From NCBI GenBank assembly GCA_964035575.1, contig OZ037923.1:310001-374000 (forward strand): DNA of 64,000 bases. Reading direction: 5' to 3'. The position numbers and the translations under genes are program-made. Positions 30,261-40,321 of this stretch are shown in pieces. The notes under the pieces were generated by a model. The model ran no database searches. It saw nothing but the letters and a program-made list of their open reading frames with translations, and was not told the origin of the DNA. The DNA comes from Rhynchopus sp. YZ270_cl-10 (taxonomy: Eukaryota > Euglenozoa > Diplonemea > Diplonemida > Diplonemidae). Each line of letters begins with the position of its first letter. The stretch's first letter is position 1.

Positions 30261-33142
30261 GTTCAGGGGGGGTGGGGTAACTCTGTTCTGTGGGGACAGG
30301 TGTGTGAGGTATGTGGTGCGTGCTGTGGTGAGGTGCCTGCGCTGGCGGGAGGTGCAGACTTAAGTACGGTGCGTGCTGTGCTGGAGTAGGTGAGTCTGAG
30401 GCGCTGTACCTGGTGGCCTGGAAGGCACTAAAGAACCCAGGGGTGTTTGTGCAAAAGAAAAATATAAAAACGAAGCTTTGCCTTGAAATACAACAGCCCG
30501 CTCGTGAAAATGTACCTTTAAAAAAAGCGTTTTTTTTTGTCATTCCTGTTTGCTTCGGCAGGCAGGTGGTATATTGTTTTTTTTTTTTTCCCCTTTCAAA
30601 TTTGATGAAAACATTTTAGTTTTTTGACAAAGTGATCACACAAATGCATCTTGCTATTGGGCAACATTCTCGAAGAATTGCCAATAATTGATTTTCACTT
30701 CCTTTCCCAACGTTCGGTTTATTGCATTTTTTTTGCTTTTTTTGCAAAGGAATCTTAACGCACGCTCTCTGTTGTTTGATTCTAAAAAACGGAGAGTGGA
30801 AATAGCGAACGGAAAAATGGGGGAGATTGAAAAAGTTAGAACGCTTCCTCACCCAGATCCCACGGGGTTCCGGAGAAAATGATTAAAAAGATAAGAAAGA
30901 AGGAATATAATCCGAAAGTTGATTTGCTGCACACATCGCTGGATAAAAGAAAAGTTTATAAGATGACCCTAAGCCTCTCGTGCATAGTCACCTTATCATA
31001 TTCGTTGGATAAAAACAATGGGTCTTTTGATAAACCCCAGTAGCATTGTGACCCTCCTCTCCCCCATTACAGATAATTACTGACGAATCCTTGAACTTAG
31101 AACTTCGCACCCTTGAAAGGATCTTTTAGAAAATACCTTTTCAACTTACCTTCCTTCACCCCCCCTGTAAGGGCAACCGTAGGTGAAGTAAGGTATAGTA
31201 TTGAAATCGATGTGGGGGGGGAGTAAAGGGTCAATTTTACAAAACCAGATTTTGAGGAAAAATTTAGCCGAAAATGGGCCCCACGTATAAGGAACCGGGC
31301 TCATATTTCTCAAAATTTAAGTGGTCAAAAAATTGTCCAATTTTCGAGATTGACCCCACCACTGCACGGGCGGAGCCCAAAAATGCAAATAAGGACCCTT
31401 TTTAATTTGTTCTCTTGAAATGTATAATTTCATGTTTTCGCGAAAAAAATTACAACTGACCCCTACAAGGGTTGAAGGAAGGTGGTTGAAAACAACAGTA
31501 ACAACAAGGACAAGTAATTGCTAAGGAAAAACGGGTGTGATGTGGAAAACTCCGCGCGATTTTCGAAACCACCGTAGCATCCTGGCGATTTGCTGGAGGT
31601 GCTGATGGTGTGATCGATGTGTTGTAGTCTGTGCATTCTGTGTTCCTTCCGCACTGCTCCAACGACGACGACAATGTGGGGAGCCTGTGGACAAAAACGA
31701 GCTGGAACACGCCGAGCCTGCCGAGCCGACGTCCAACAACGCTATCGAGCAGATGGTGCTGGACGAAGAGGACAGCCCCCCTTCTTGAACGTTTCAGATG
31801 CTGGCGTCCCAGTGGGTCTGGCAGCTTACGAAGAGCGTTAGCATACCTGCAGAAGAGCAGAATGCTGGGCGTGTTGTAGATTATTTCTACAGGATGGAGT
31901 TCCACATCACACCCCGTTTTTTTTCCGATAGCAATTACTTGTTTTTTTTTGATAAATTGTTGGAGTAGTGTAGTTGCCTCGGTTGTGTTGCCACAGTTTG
32001 TGCAATTCTCCACTGTGGTTTTTTTTTTCCCCTCTTTATTGAAAACCTGGTTTGTATTAGTGTAGACACGTGAGGGAGAGCTTCACTATTTTCTATACAT
32101 TTTATTTTTTGGTGTGGCTGTACCGAAAAATACATTGTAACGTTAGTACTGCTTTTGTACACCAAAAAAAGAGTGTTTTCGACCATCATTGCTTTGCTTT
32201 TCTTTTCTTTTTGTGAGCCCTACTACATTGAGGAAGGGATAATAGGCAACACAAAGAAAAATGGAAAAGCAAAGATGAAACTTTTCCTCACGTCAGAGTC
32301 CTAGCTTGCCTGGGTCAGTGGGTCAAGCTGACCCAAGTGCCTGGGTCGCGACCCACGAAAAAAAAAAAAAAAAGGAATTAATTAATTTGGAAATTGGGAA
32401 ATTCTGATTTTTTTCCCCTCTTTGGGGGGCCCACCACCTTTTCTGGGGTAAGAAAAAAATATTGACAAAAAAATCCGGCACCGTCCAGGGCTGGACCCAA
32501 TTTTTTTTGCCTGCGGCGCCATTTTTCCTTTTTTGCTCCGCAAAAAAGGGTTCGTACAGTGACTCTGTGGTGTAAAAAGCTACATTTTTACACCGTACCC
32601 TAATTTTTTTCGCCTGCGGCGCCATTTTATATATTTTGTGTTGGGCGATCTATGAACGGGGAGTGATTTTTATGGTTATAGTGGCGTTACATTTAACGTT
32701 GTGAGCAACTCACTAGTCGTAGTGGCCAAAATTTGTATCAGTCAAGAACTTGTCCATTTTTCTGAAATGACCCCACCACAGTGAGGGTAGAGCTCGGAAA
32801 ACCCAAAAAAGCCAAGACAAGCCCCCCAAGGCCCAAAACCTCTGCTGACCCAAAAAAAAAATTCTGACCCAGATTTGGCATTTTTTTTCAAAACCAAGCT
32901 AGGACCCTGCTCACGTGCAAAAAAAAAAAAAAAAAAAAAACATGCAATTTAGAAATATACCGTGGCTTCGCCAGAAAACCTTTTAGTCTCATGACCGCCG
33001 GATCTTTCTAGAATACACAAAAAAAAAACGCCCCAAATTTGTTGAAAAACTTTTGCTGCAGACATCCTAGGGTGCTGCCTCCACCTTCTATTGTTCTCTC
33101 CCCTTCCCCCGCCTTCCCCCCCCATCCTTTCTCTTACCCATA
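30261..33142. other. Repeat-rich intergenic region
   Basis: It contains an R1 copy (about 30481-30522), an R2 copy (30953-30993), an R5 copy (about 31300-31365; core AAATTTAAGT...TTGTCCA...TTGACCCCACCAC) and a diverged R5 copy (about 32726-32780). It also holds R3 (31951-32018) followed closely by R4 (32037-32090), and A runs at 32355-32371 and 32918-32940. The coding-like tract at 31600-31950 is listed separately. Confidence 0.6.
31600..31950 (+). pseudogene. Plus-strand coding-like remnant, unassigned
   Basis: A GC-rich island in AT-rich DNA. One plus frame gives sensible protein-like text in two stretches (VDKNELEHAEPAEPTSNNAI and then LASQWVWQLTKSVSIPAEEQ...VVDYFYRMEFHITP). It ends in an R3 repeat. 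It is broken and short, and its family is unknown. It lies against the strand of all real genes, which favours a foreign or mobile origin. Confidence 0.3.
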
Positions 33143-34765
33143 TCACGCCTCTTCCTCCCCTTCCTCATCCTCCTCACCTTCTTCATCGTCGTCGCATTCG
33201 ATTTGGTATGTGAGCGCAATGTCCCATCGGGAGCCCGGTGCGCCTGCGGAAACGTACTTCACGAACCTCATCATCTCTTCGTCGCGCGCAACGAGGCTGA
33301 GCGTGTTGTTGCTGGCATTGACGGAGAGCAGGTCGTTGCCGGCGTCCTCTTCGTTTCCGTAGTGCTCCGCAGCCACAAGGTCGCTCGACTCCGCCGCAAT
33401 GTAGCACTCAAACCCGCCTACATCTCCTGTCGCCCATCCGTCACTGTCTGCTGCAAAACACAACGTTGCATCCAAACGGGTGTCAGGCTCCAAGAGTCTA
33501 TGGTACGCCACCGTGTAGTCCGCCCCAGCACGGAACCTTCTGCACTGATCGATCATCCCCAAAGGGCGCAGCCCCGTCATTATAGCAATTAGATGCGTCA
33601 GTTCTGGTGTCTTCATGACGTCGTTTTTGAAGGATTCAATCTCCATCCCGGAGTTGTTCAGTTTGAGGTATCTCTGAGTCACCGGGGAGCCCTGCAGTTC
33701 AAACCCTTCTCCGATCCCGGTTTCCCCACAAAGAATTTTCGCACCTTTGCCGACCCCATCAAGAGAGTCTTTCTCTTCGCAGTTTGCGAGGATCGAGGCA
33801 GCAACGTCCTTCTTCAAAAAGTTCATAAGCTGCACCGAGCCGTGCTCAGCAAACCTACTACGAATTTTCTTCAGCGCCTCTGGTGCTAGATATTCCGGTG
33901 CAACGTATTTCTCCAAAACCTTAAGATGCGCTTTGCTCAACACCTCCACACCCCCCTCCGGGATCACACAGGGCAATGGGTTGAACACGGTTGGGTCTTT
34001 CTTCAGATCCTTCAACATCGAGATAGAAGACGCGATCTCAGCGTCAGCAGGGGGTTTGGCAGCGTGAAACCACCCTTGCAGGGACAGCCTCGGAGACTCA
34101 TCAGTCAAGGTCTCCGCAACAGCATGGAACGTCACCCCTGGGGTTACCTTAAAAATGATCATTGTGTTTGAGGTGGGCAGCACGGTGGCAGAAGGGATGT
34201 TCTTTGGCAGGCCGTTCTCGGTGTCATAGAGCTCCAGCTCTCCTCCCATGTCTGCGGTCCACTCTTCCTCGGGGTCTGTGAAGTACATGATGAAGGAGAC
34301 AGCGCGGGTGCCGATTACGTCGTCGTGGCAGAGAAGATGGCCGCCGTCGGAGTAAGCCTGCATTGCCATGTCAACGCGCTCGGTGAGTTCCAGCTCAACC
34401 CCGCAGACCTCGCGAATGAAGGAACGGAACTCCGCGGAGTACAGAGCATCACGAAGGGCGACAATGGTAGGAACCTTCCCACGAAGCTCCATCAGCTCTT
34501 TGTCTTCGTTGTTTTCGCGGAAATTCGCGAGATCCAACGTCTGGAACATCTTAAACAGATCTGTCTCCTTAAATGTCGTGTTCAAATGTGTCTTCGCCTC
34601 ATGCACAATAGCCTTCAGTGCATCCTTGTTGAAGAGATCCGTGACGCAGACGTGGGGGTACGGTGCGCCGGCTTTGTGTGCAGCGGTGTACTGTGCCGCC
34701 TTTTTGAAGGTGTCGGCATTGAACAAATGAAAAGGGTCGAGCTTCCTGCGCTTGGGGTCCGACAT
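33143..34765 (-). CDS. OGFOD1: OGFOD1/Tpa1 prolyl hydroxylase
   Basis: 540 residues, nearly the length of human OGFOD1. The start at MSDPKRRK was chosen because the domain begins at once and a basic nuclear signal (KRRK) sits at the N-terminus. The family is an Fe(II)/2-oxoglutarate dioxygenase that hydroxylates a proline of ribosomal protein uS12 (Rps23) and affects translation accuracy. The catalytic N-terminal domain shows His147-x-Asp149 (GGHLLCHDDV), His214 (VTFHAV) as the third iron ligand, and Arg226 (ESPRLSLQGWFH) for 2-oxoglutarate. The second, non-catalytic domain (about 270-520) has the family motifs SVQLMNFLKKDVA and RFRAGADYTVAYH. It ends in an acidic tail (DDDEEGEEDEEGEEEA), also typical. 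No intron. Confidence 0.93.
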   Translation of the reverse strand: MSDPKRRKLDPFHLFNADTFKKAAQYTAAHKAGAPYPHVCVTDLFNKDALKAIVHEAKTHLNTTFKETDLFKMFQTLDLANFRENNEDKELMELRGKVPTIVALRDALYSAEFRSFIREVCGVELELTERVDMAMQAYSDGGHLLCHDDVIGTRAVSFIMYFTDPEEEWTADMGGELELYDTENGLPKNIPSATVLPTSNTMIIFKVTPGVTFHAVAETLTDESPRLSLQGWFHAAKPPADAEIASSISMLKDLKKDPTVFNPLPCVIPEGGVEVLSKAHLKVLEKYVAPEYLAPEALKKIRSRFAEHGSVQLMNFLKKDVAASILANCEEKDSLDGVGKGAKILCGETGIGEGFELQGSPVTQRYLKLNNSGMEIESFKNDVMKTPELTHLIAIMTGLRPLGMIDQCRRFRAGADYTVAYHRLLEPDTRLDATLCFAADSDGWATGDVGGFECYIAAESSDLVAAEHYGNEEDAGNDLLSVNASNNTLSLVARDEEMMRFVKYVSAGAPGSRWDIALTYQIECDDDEEGEEDEEGEEEA

Positions 34766-35664
34766 TTTTGTTGTGGGAGGTGGTGTCTTGTAGGTAAAAT
34801 GGGGGAGTAAGGGGGAGTGGCGGGGAGTGTTTTTATAATGAAGTTTGTGATAAAATTTGTTTGGAGTAGTGGTGAAAAGCGCGGTTGTGCTGCCCAGGGG
34901 TTGGTGCAAATATCCACTTTAGCTTTTGCTTTTTGGTGTGGTATCGGAATTAGATAGGCACAGTACTGCAGGCAGTGCAGAAATTCAGATCCTCGAAGTT
35001 TGCAGATGGGGGAAAAAATCTCCTACTGATGGGATTGTTCAGCCTCAAGGGAAATGGGTTTGAAAATTGGAAGAAGAAGGGGGAAAAAAGCTCAGTTCTA
35101 TTTTTAAACTAAGAAAGCAAAAGCGAGATCAAAACTACTTTTTTGAATGTTCTATAAAAAAAAAAACGACTATATTTTTTGTCGGCTACACTAAAAAAAT
35201 AAAAAAGCTCTATTCATTCTGGACATAACATTTTTGGGGGATTTTAGGCTACGGTGATTTTCGTGACTGCCCGCAGCACAAAAAGAAAAAAATAGTTTTG
35301 CAAAAACAATATCCTTTGCTCCCTCTGTCATTCACTTCAACCCACTCAAAGAGAGGAGGGCTTAGGCAAGAAGAGCCATCTCTGCGCCGTTGTGCTCTTT
35401 ATCTCTATTTTTTGTTGTGTCGACAATCACCTGCTAGTGCAGGATCCGTACTCAATGTCGCCCTTTTTTTTGATAAATTGTTGGAGTAGTGTAGTTGCCT
35501 CGGGTTGTGTTGCCACAGTTTTGTGCAATTCTCCACTGCCTTTTTTTTCTACATCTGGTGCTCCTTACGACGACCCCATATTTGCGTACTTCTTGCGGAC
35601 TTAGTGTAGTTTGTCTTGGTATTTTTTTTTGGATTTTCTGGGGTACCACCAGCAACACCTTTTC
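34766..35664. other. Intergenic with R3 copy
   Basis: AT-rich DNA. An R3 repeat lies at about 35472-35540 (core GATAAATTGTTGGAGTAGTG...TTGCCTCGG...CTCCACTG). Directly after it, at about 35548-35640, is a diverged copy of the TGGTGCTCC element seen at 52828. No gene was seen. Confidence 0.55.
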
Positions 35665-38600
35665 TTATTCGTCAGAGTCATCAAAACTGCTCTTCCGAAG
35701 CAGTGGCTTTGGGGGCGGGGTATCCACACCACCCCCATCACTACTCACAACACTCACTATGCTATCTTGCACTGGAGTATCCGGCATGGGTGGGGGTGGA
35801 GGCGGCCCTGTTGGACGAACCAGACTTCTACCACGAGGCTTTGTGCCACCACCTCCTCCTCCTCCTCCTCCTCCTCTTCCTCCTCCTGCCCCTCCACGAA
35901 TTTTCTTCTCGTCGACGCTGGAAACAACCGGCTTTTTTTCCGGCCTTTTTTGAGGAATCTGAGGAGGCGCGGGGGGTGGGGATGTGGTGCGTGAATCAAA
36001 CGACGCAGCGGATGGTGAACGTGAATTGCGTCCTCCTCCACCTCCACCACCTACACGCAGCTGCCTGACATCGATTTCGTCGCTTTCGGAGTCGCTGCTG
36101 GTAGATTCCATTTGTCTGCGGTGGCGTCGTGTAGGGTTATGTGAATCAATGAGAGAAGGAGGCGGCGGTGATCCAGACCCGCTCGACTCTGCTAACGCAG
36201 TGCGGTCGAAGACAGCGGGGACCATGCGGAGAGGGAGCTCGAAGTGCGAGAGTGTCTCGTCCCCGTAGAGAATGTCGTTTGAGCCGACCTTGGTGACAGT
36301 CATGCCACGCATAAGGCCTTTGCGTGCAGCCTGGCTGCCTCTGTGCACAGTCTCAATACGGTTGCGGATGCGGGAGTTGAATACCTACAAAAATATGTGG
36401 AATAAAATTGAAAAATTCAAAAAAAAAATTCAAAAAATAAAATCTCCCTGTGATACCGAAGATCGGGGAATGTACCCAATTTTCGATTAAGAAAGACGGT
36501 GTTGTGAACTCCATATACGCGGAAAAAACGGCATATCCAGCGATCAGGTCCTTCCTGGAGAACTTGGAGGAGAACATCGGCTCTGACTGGATTAATCCCG
36601 ACGACATGCTTGGTATGAACGAGGCAGTGCAGGTGGGTAACGCGAGGGGTTGCAAAGTGAAGTTCAAGAACCTTATGAAGGGTACGGTTAAGAGTCTACC
36701 CGATGAATGGGATCATTTCGTGGATGATTTCCCGTCTCCCAGCAACGCCTTGCACCGCCGATCGCAAAGCCACAGCATCGTCGAATGACTTTTGTGGAAG
36801 GATACCACGGCACTCTGAGTTGGTTAGGTGGGAAATTTGGACCAACAGATGGACCCGGTCACGTTGAGTGGTTTGGGAATATTTGCACACAACAAAGCGA
36901 TACTGCAGGGCCTTCCCATAAGGCAAGGTGATGTGGGCAAGGCGTCGGAGATTCTCGGCGACGAAAGCGAGCCCGCTACCGTTGTGCATGCTCGGGTACA
37001 TTCGGCAACAAAGATTCCCCAGATTGAGAACCAACTCTGTAATAATTACACGGCTGATGAACTACGTAATATATACCGGGGCATAACTTGCCCTCCCCTC
37101 CTCCTAGTACTGCTAAAGATGTCGCGCGAGCAATAGCTCATCATCGGTATTCCCTTACTGCTCCTCAGCGGGAGTCACAGTAAAGGTGTAGTAACGAGGC
37201 TATTGTTAAGTTTTTGATTTCCGAGGTTTTTTTGAATCCCAAAAATATCTGCTTACAGAATCATTTTTTTAAAATCAATTCCATACCATCCCGAGGTCCT
37301 GATTCGTATCAAACACAAGCACCCGCTTCCCATCGACCCAGTCCAGATCCTCCCCTAGAATCTCTGGCAGGCGCTGCCCCGACCCCAGCTGCAGATACCC
37401 CTGCGACACACGCTCCTGGTACGTCCTGTACCACGGCAGCCCCAAATGCGCATGGTACGAGCCTGCACCCCCTAGCGTACTCTTTTGACGCACCACCGGC
37501 ACTTTGTGGTGCACCAACTCCACTGGGGCTGGCAACGCCACCACCACCTTCTCAGCAACCTGCTCTCTCTTCGGCACCCTGGGGGACACATCACCCCTCT
37601 GCACCTCCAGCTCTCTCTGAACTGCACGCGGATGCAGACAACTCCATTCCTTTGCAACCAACTCCACCCTCAACACTGCCAACGGCGGCGGCGTTGGCGG
37701 AGCAGGTGGCGGATGATCCGGCGGGGACAACGGCCTCTCTGATGGGGTTTCAATAATCTGCATCGTTTGACACTCTTTCGCAAAGACGGATACTTCATCT
37801 GTCTGCTGCATTGCCACCCGCAGGTCTTGCTCTACCTGCCAGCTTGCGTCATGCGTTGTAACTTCTATCTGAAAATTTGCGGTTGAAGTCTGCGGCTTAT
37901 ACAAAGCTTGCTCCAAATCTGCGTGAAGTTGAACCACCTCACGTCGCAGGCCTTCTACTATATCACCTTCAGAGTCGCTTATCATAGTCTTGCGTGCAGA
38001 TGCCCAATCCGCCTTTGCCTCAGCCATAGCGATTTTATTGACCATTCGTCCCTTTTCCATACGGAGGGTAGAGTTTGTGTCGGAAACATCGTTGTATTCA
38101 GCGCGAAGGGATTCGAGCTTTGTGTGCATAGTGTCTTCGAGGTCGGCAATACGTTGTCGCAGGGATGCGTTCATGTGGTCACGTGCTTCGGCATGTTTTT
38201 GCGCATTATGAAGCTTCCCTTCAGCGACCTTAAGGAGGATGACAGCTCGGTCCTTTTCTGCAGAGAAGAGCGCTACCCGCATATCACTGTGGACGCGGTG
38301 GCGGTCCTGCCGTTCATCTGCACAAAGCTCCCCGCGGACTGCAGATTCAAGCGAGCCGACAGAGGTCAGCGAGGAGAGATACTGCAGTCTGTGCACCGTC
38401 AGCTCCGCCTCCTGAGCTCGCATGGCGCGTTCGTGCGATGCCTCTTTATCGCTAACGTATTCTTTGAGCATCTTCGTCTCCGATTTAGCCTCAAGGATGC
38501 GTGATGCGACCGATTCTTCTGCCGCCTCCGCTCGCGTCTCTGCTGCATGCAATCTGGTTTGAAACTCTCGTTGCGTAGCAAGAAGCTTTGCTTCAAGTTG

Positions 38601-39911
38601 GGTTGTTTCAAGCCGTGCTTTGGAGACCATAAGATGGCCCTGTTCGTAAAGCACAGCTTGTTCTGCGCGGACAGAGGCAGTTCCGATTGCGTTGCGAGAG
38701 ATCATTTCACGTTCGGAGATGACAGCGCGAGCGGCGGATTCTTCAGCTTCGGCGGTACGTTGTTTTTCATAGGTGTAGCTTTCGGACATCGCGGAGTACA
38801 TCACATCGTGACTGTGTGTTCCTGCCTTTACCGCATGGATTTCTTTGACAAGACGCAACACAGATGCCTCCTTTTCGTTCAACTCTGCCGCATGCCTTGC
38901 TCTGTTCAACGTCAGCTCGCTTTCCAGAAGCTCAATCTGCTTGGCATGCTCTGCCCTTAGAAGCGCTTCACTACTGTCTTTAAAAAGATCTGCACAAAGC
39001 TCTGACGAAGACTGCTTGAGTGTGAGCATATCTTCCTGCTGTTGATGTGATTGTTGGAGGGTGTGGGCGTGGGCTTGCATCATCCATTGACGGGTTTGCA
39101 CCTCCATGTCTCCCTTTGCGTCTTGCTGCTCCCTCTCCGCGCATTCCATTTGAACAATCGAACAGCGGAACCGTTCTGCGGTGACCTCCCACAGAGACTC
39201 CTCCTGCAGCGTGATCTGCCCCCTCAGGTATTGTTCCTGCTGGGAGACCACCATCCAGGCAAGACCGAACTCACGCTGCTGGCTCATCCCCAGCTCGCGA
39301 CGCATCATTTTCAGCCCCGCGGAGACAAGACTCCGCTCCTTCGCACGCCCCGCCGCGTCGTCGTTCGGCACCCCCATGGTTACCCCTCCGGCATCAGTCG
39401 GATTATTCGACATATTAATGTTCACCAAATTACTCCGCGACGTTGCCAGCTCTTTTCGCAATGTAAGATTGTCTTTTGTCTGCAAATGAAGGTGTGATAG
39501 TGCATCGTTCCTGTGTGCCTGGGTTACTACTAATGTCATAAGCTGGAGTTCAACGCATCGGATGTGTTCAAGAGCATGTCGTGCGTTGGTCTCTCTTTCT
39601 AGAAGAACTGCGAGTTGGAAGTATTGTGTTTCAGTTAATGTGCGCCCTTCCTTCTCCCAGACGGAGGTGCTGCTGTACCGCCGGCCGGTTGAAGGTGGTT
39701 CGTGGTAAACGAGTTCGCGAGATGCGTGCATGCTGCTGCCGCTCATGCTCAGATTGGAGACATCTAGTACAGGCGCAAAGCGGGTCTTCTTCCCCGTAGA
39801 GGACAGCACCCGCTCCAGCTTGTGCAGCAGGTCCTCTTGGTTGCTGTGGCCGCCTTCGTAATGTGGTAGCGGGTCAACATGGCGGGAACGCGGTTCACCA
39901 TCTCCGATCAT
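35665..39911 (-). CDS. Long coiled-coil protein with PDZ domain (2 exons)
   Basis: Exon 1 is 39911-37287 and exon 2 is 36384-35665, giving 1114 residues. The intron starts GTATGG and ends TAG at phase 0. It joins ...FDTNQDLGM to VFNSRIRNRIETVHRGSQAA..., which rebuilds one PDZ domain across the junction. LGM is the carboxylate-binding loop, and GSQAARKGLMRGMTVTKVGS is the helix-strand part. Splicing is thus supported by protein logic. About residues 60-720 are almost unbroken coiled coil, followed by Pro-rich linkers. The C-terminal 170 residues are Gly/Pro/Ser-rich, with a poly-Gly run and an acidic end. It is probably a cytoskeletal or membrane-linked scaffold with no named family. The start MIGDGEPRSR is the first ATG after a stretch that is not protein-like. 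Confidence 0.8.
36385..37286 (+). pseudogene. Large intron carrying a plus-strand coding-like remnant
   Basis: The 902-bp intron of the coiled-coil/PDZ gene is far longer than most introns here. Between 36450 and 37136 it holds GC-rich plus-strand frames. The best, at 36450-36788, is 112 residues and reads like protein (NSIYAEKTAYPAIRSFLENL, then NPDDMLGMNEAVQVGNARG). A second frame lies at 36828-37136. The family is not recognised. The orientation is antisense to the host gene, which suggests a foreign or mobile relic that came to rest in the intron. Confidence 0.45.
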
Positions 39912-40321
39912 CCTACCGTGAAGTGTGCTGATATGGCATGTGGTTTTTTTATTCCGCTTTGGGGTGGGGTGAAGAACTGTGGTCCAAAGGTGTGTCGTGT
40001 TCTGTAGGAGGGGGTGTGGGGTGGGGGGGTAAGAACTTCTTTTTTGGGAAAAAATCAGAAACATTGTCATATCTTTTTGCATTCTAATTGAAAAGTAGTA
40101 CAGGAGGTGGGGGGTGAAAAGGGGTGAAAATGATACAAAAGAAATCATGCCTATACAAAGCGTCACGTCGTTCCCACTCACTCCCCTTCTTGTTTGGATG
40201 CGTTGACGCTTCCACACTATCTCTCATCTGTTGGGTGTTTGCGGAGCACGGTTGGGGTGAGTGAACGACGGGGGGGGCACACAAAAAAAAAAAAAAAAAC
40301 AACAATCACTACATCACTCCA
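39912..40321. repeat. Intergenic with R6 copy
   Basis: An R6 copy lies at about 40190-40270 (GGATGCGTTGACGCTTCC, then TGCGGAGCACGGTTGGGGTG), lacking the ACAAAGTAGTGTGCG end present at 17768 and 54826. The rest is G-rich and A-rich filler. Confidence 0.7.

Noticed and set aside
31450-32013. 187-codon minus-strand frame
   Set aside because: Low-complexity ends and it runs through an R3 repeat; the plus strand carries the more protein-like text.
35757-36050. 97-codon Glu/Gly-rich minus frame
   Set aside because: Alternative frame of the poly-Gly part of the PDZ gene's last exon.
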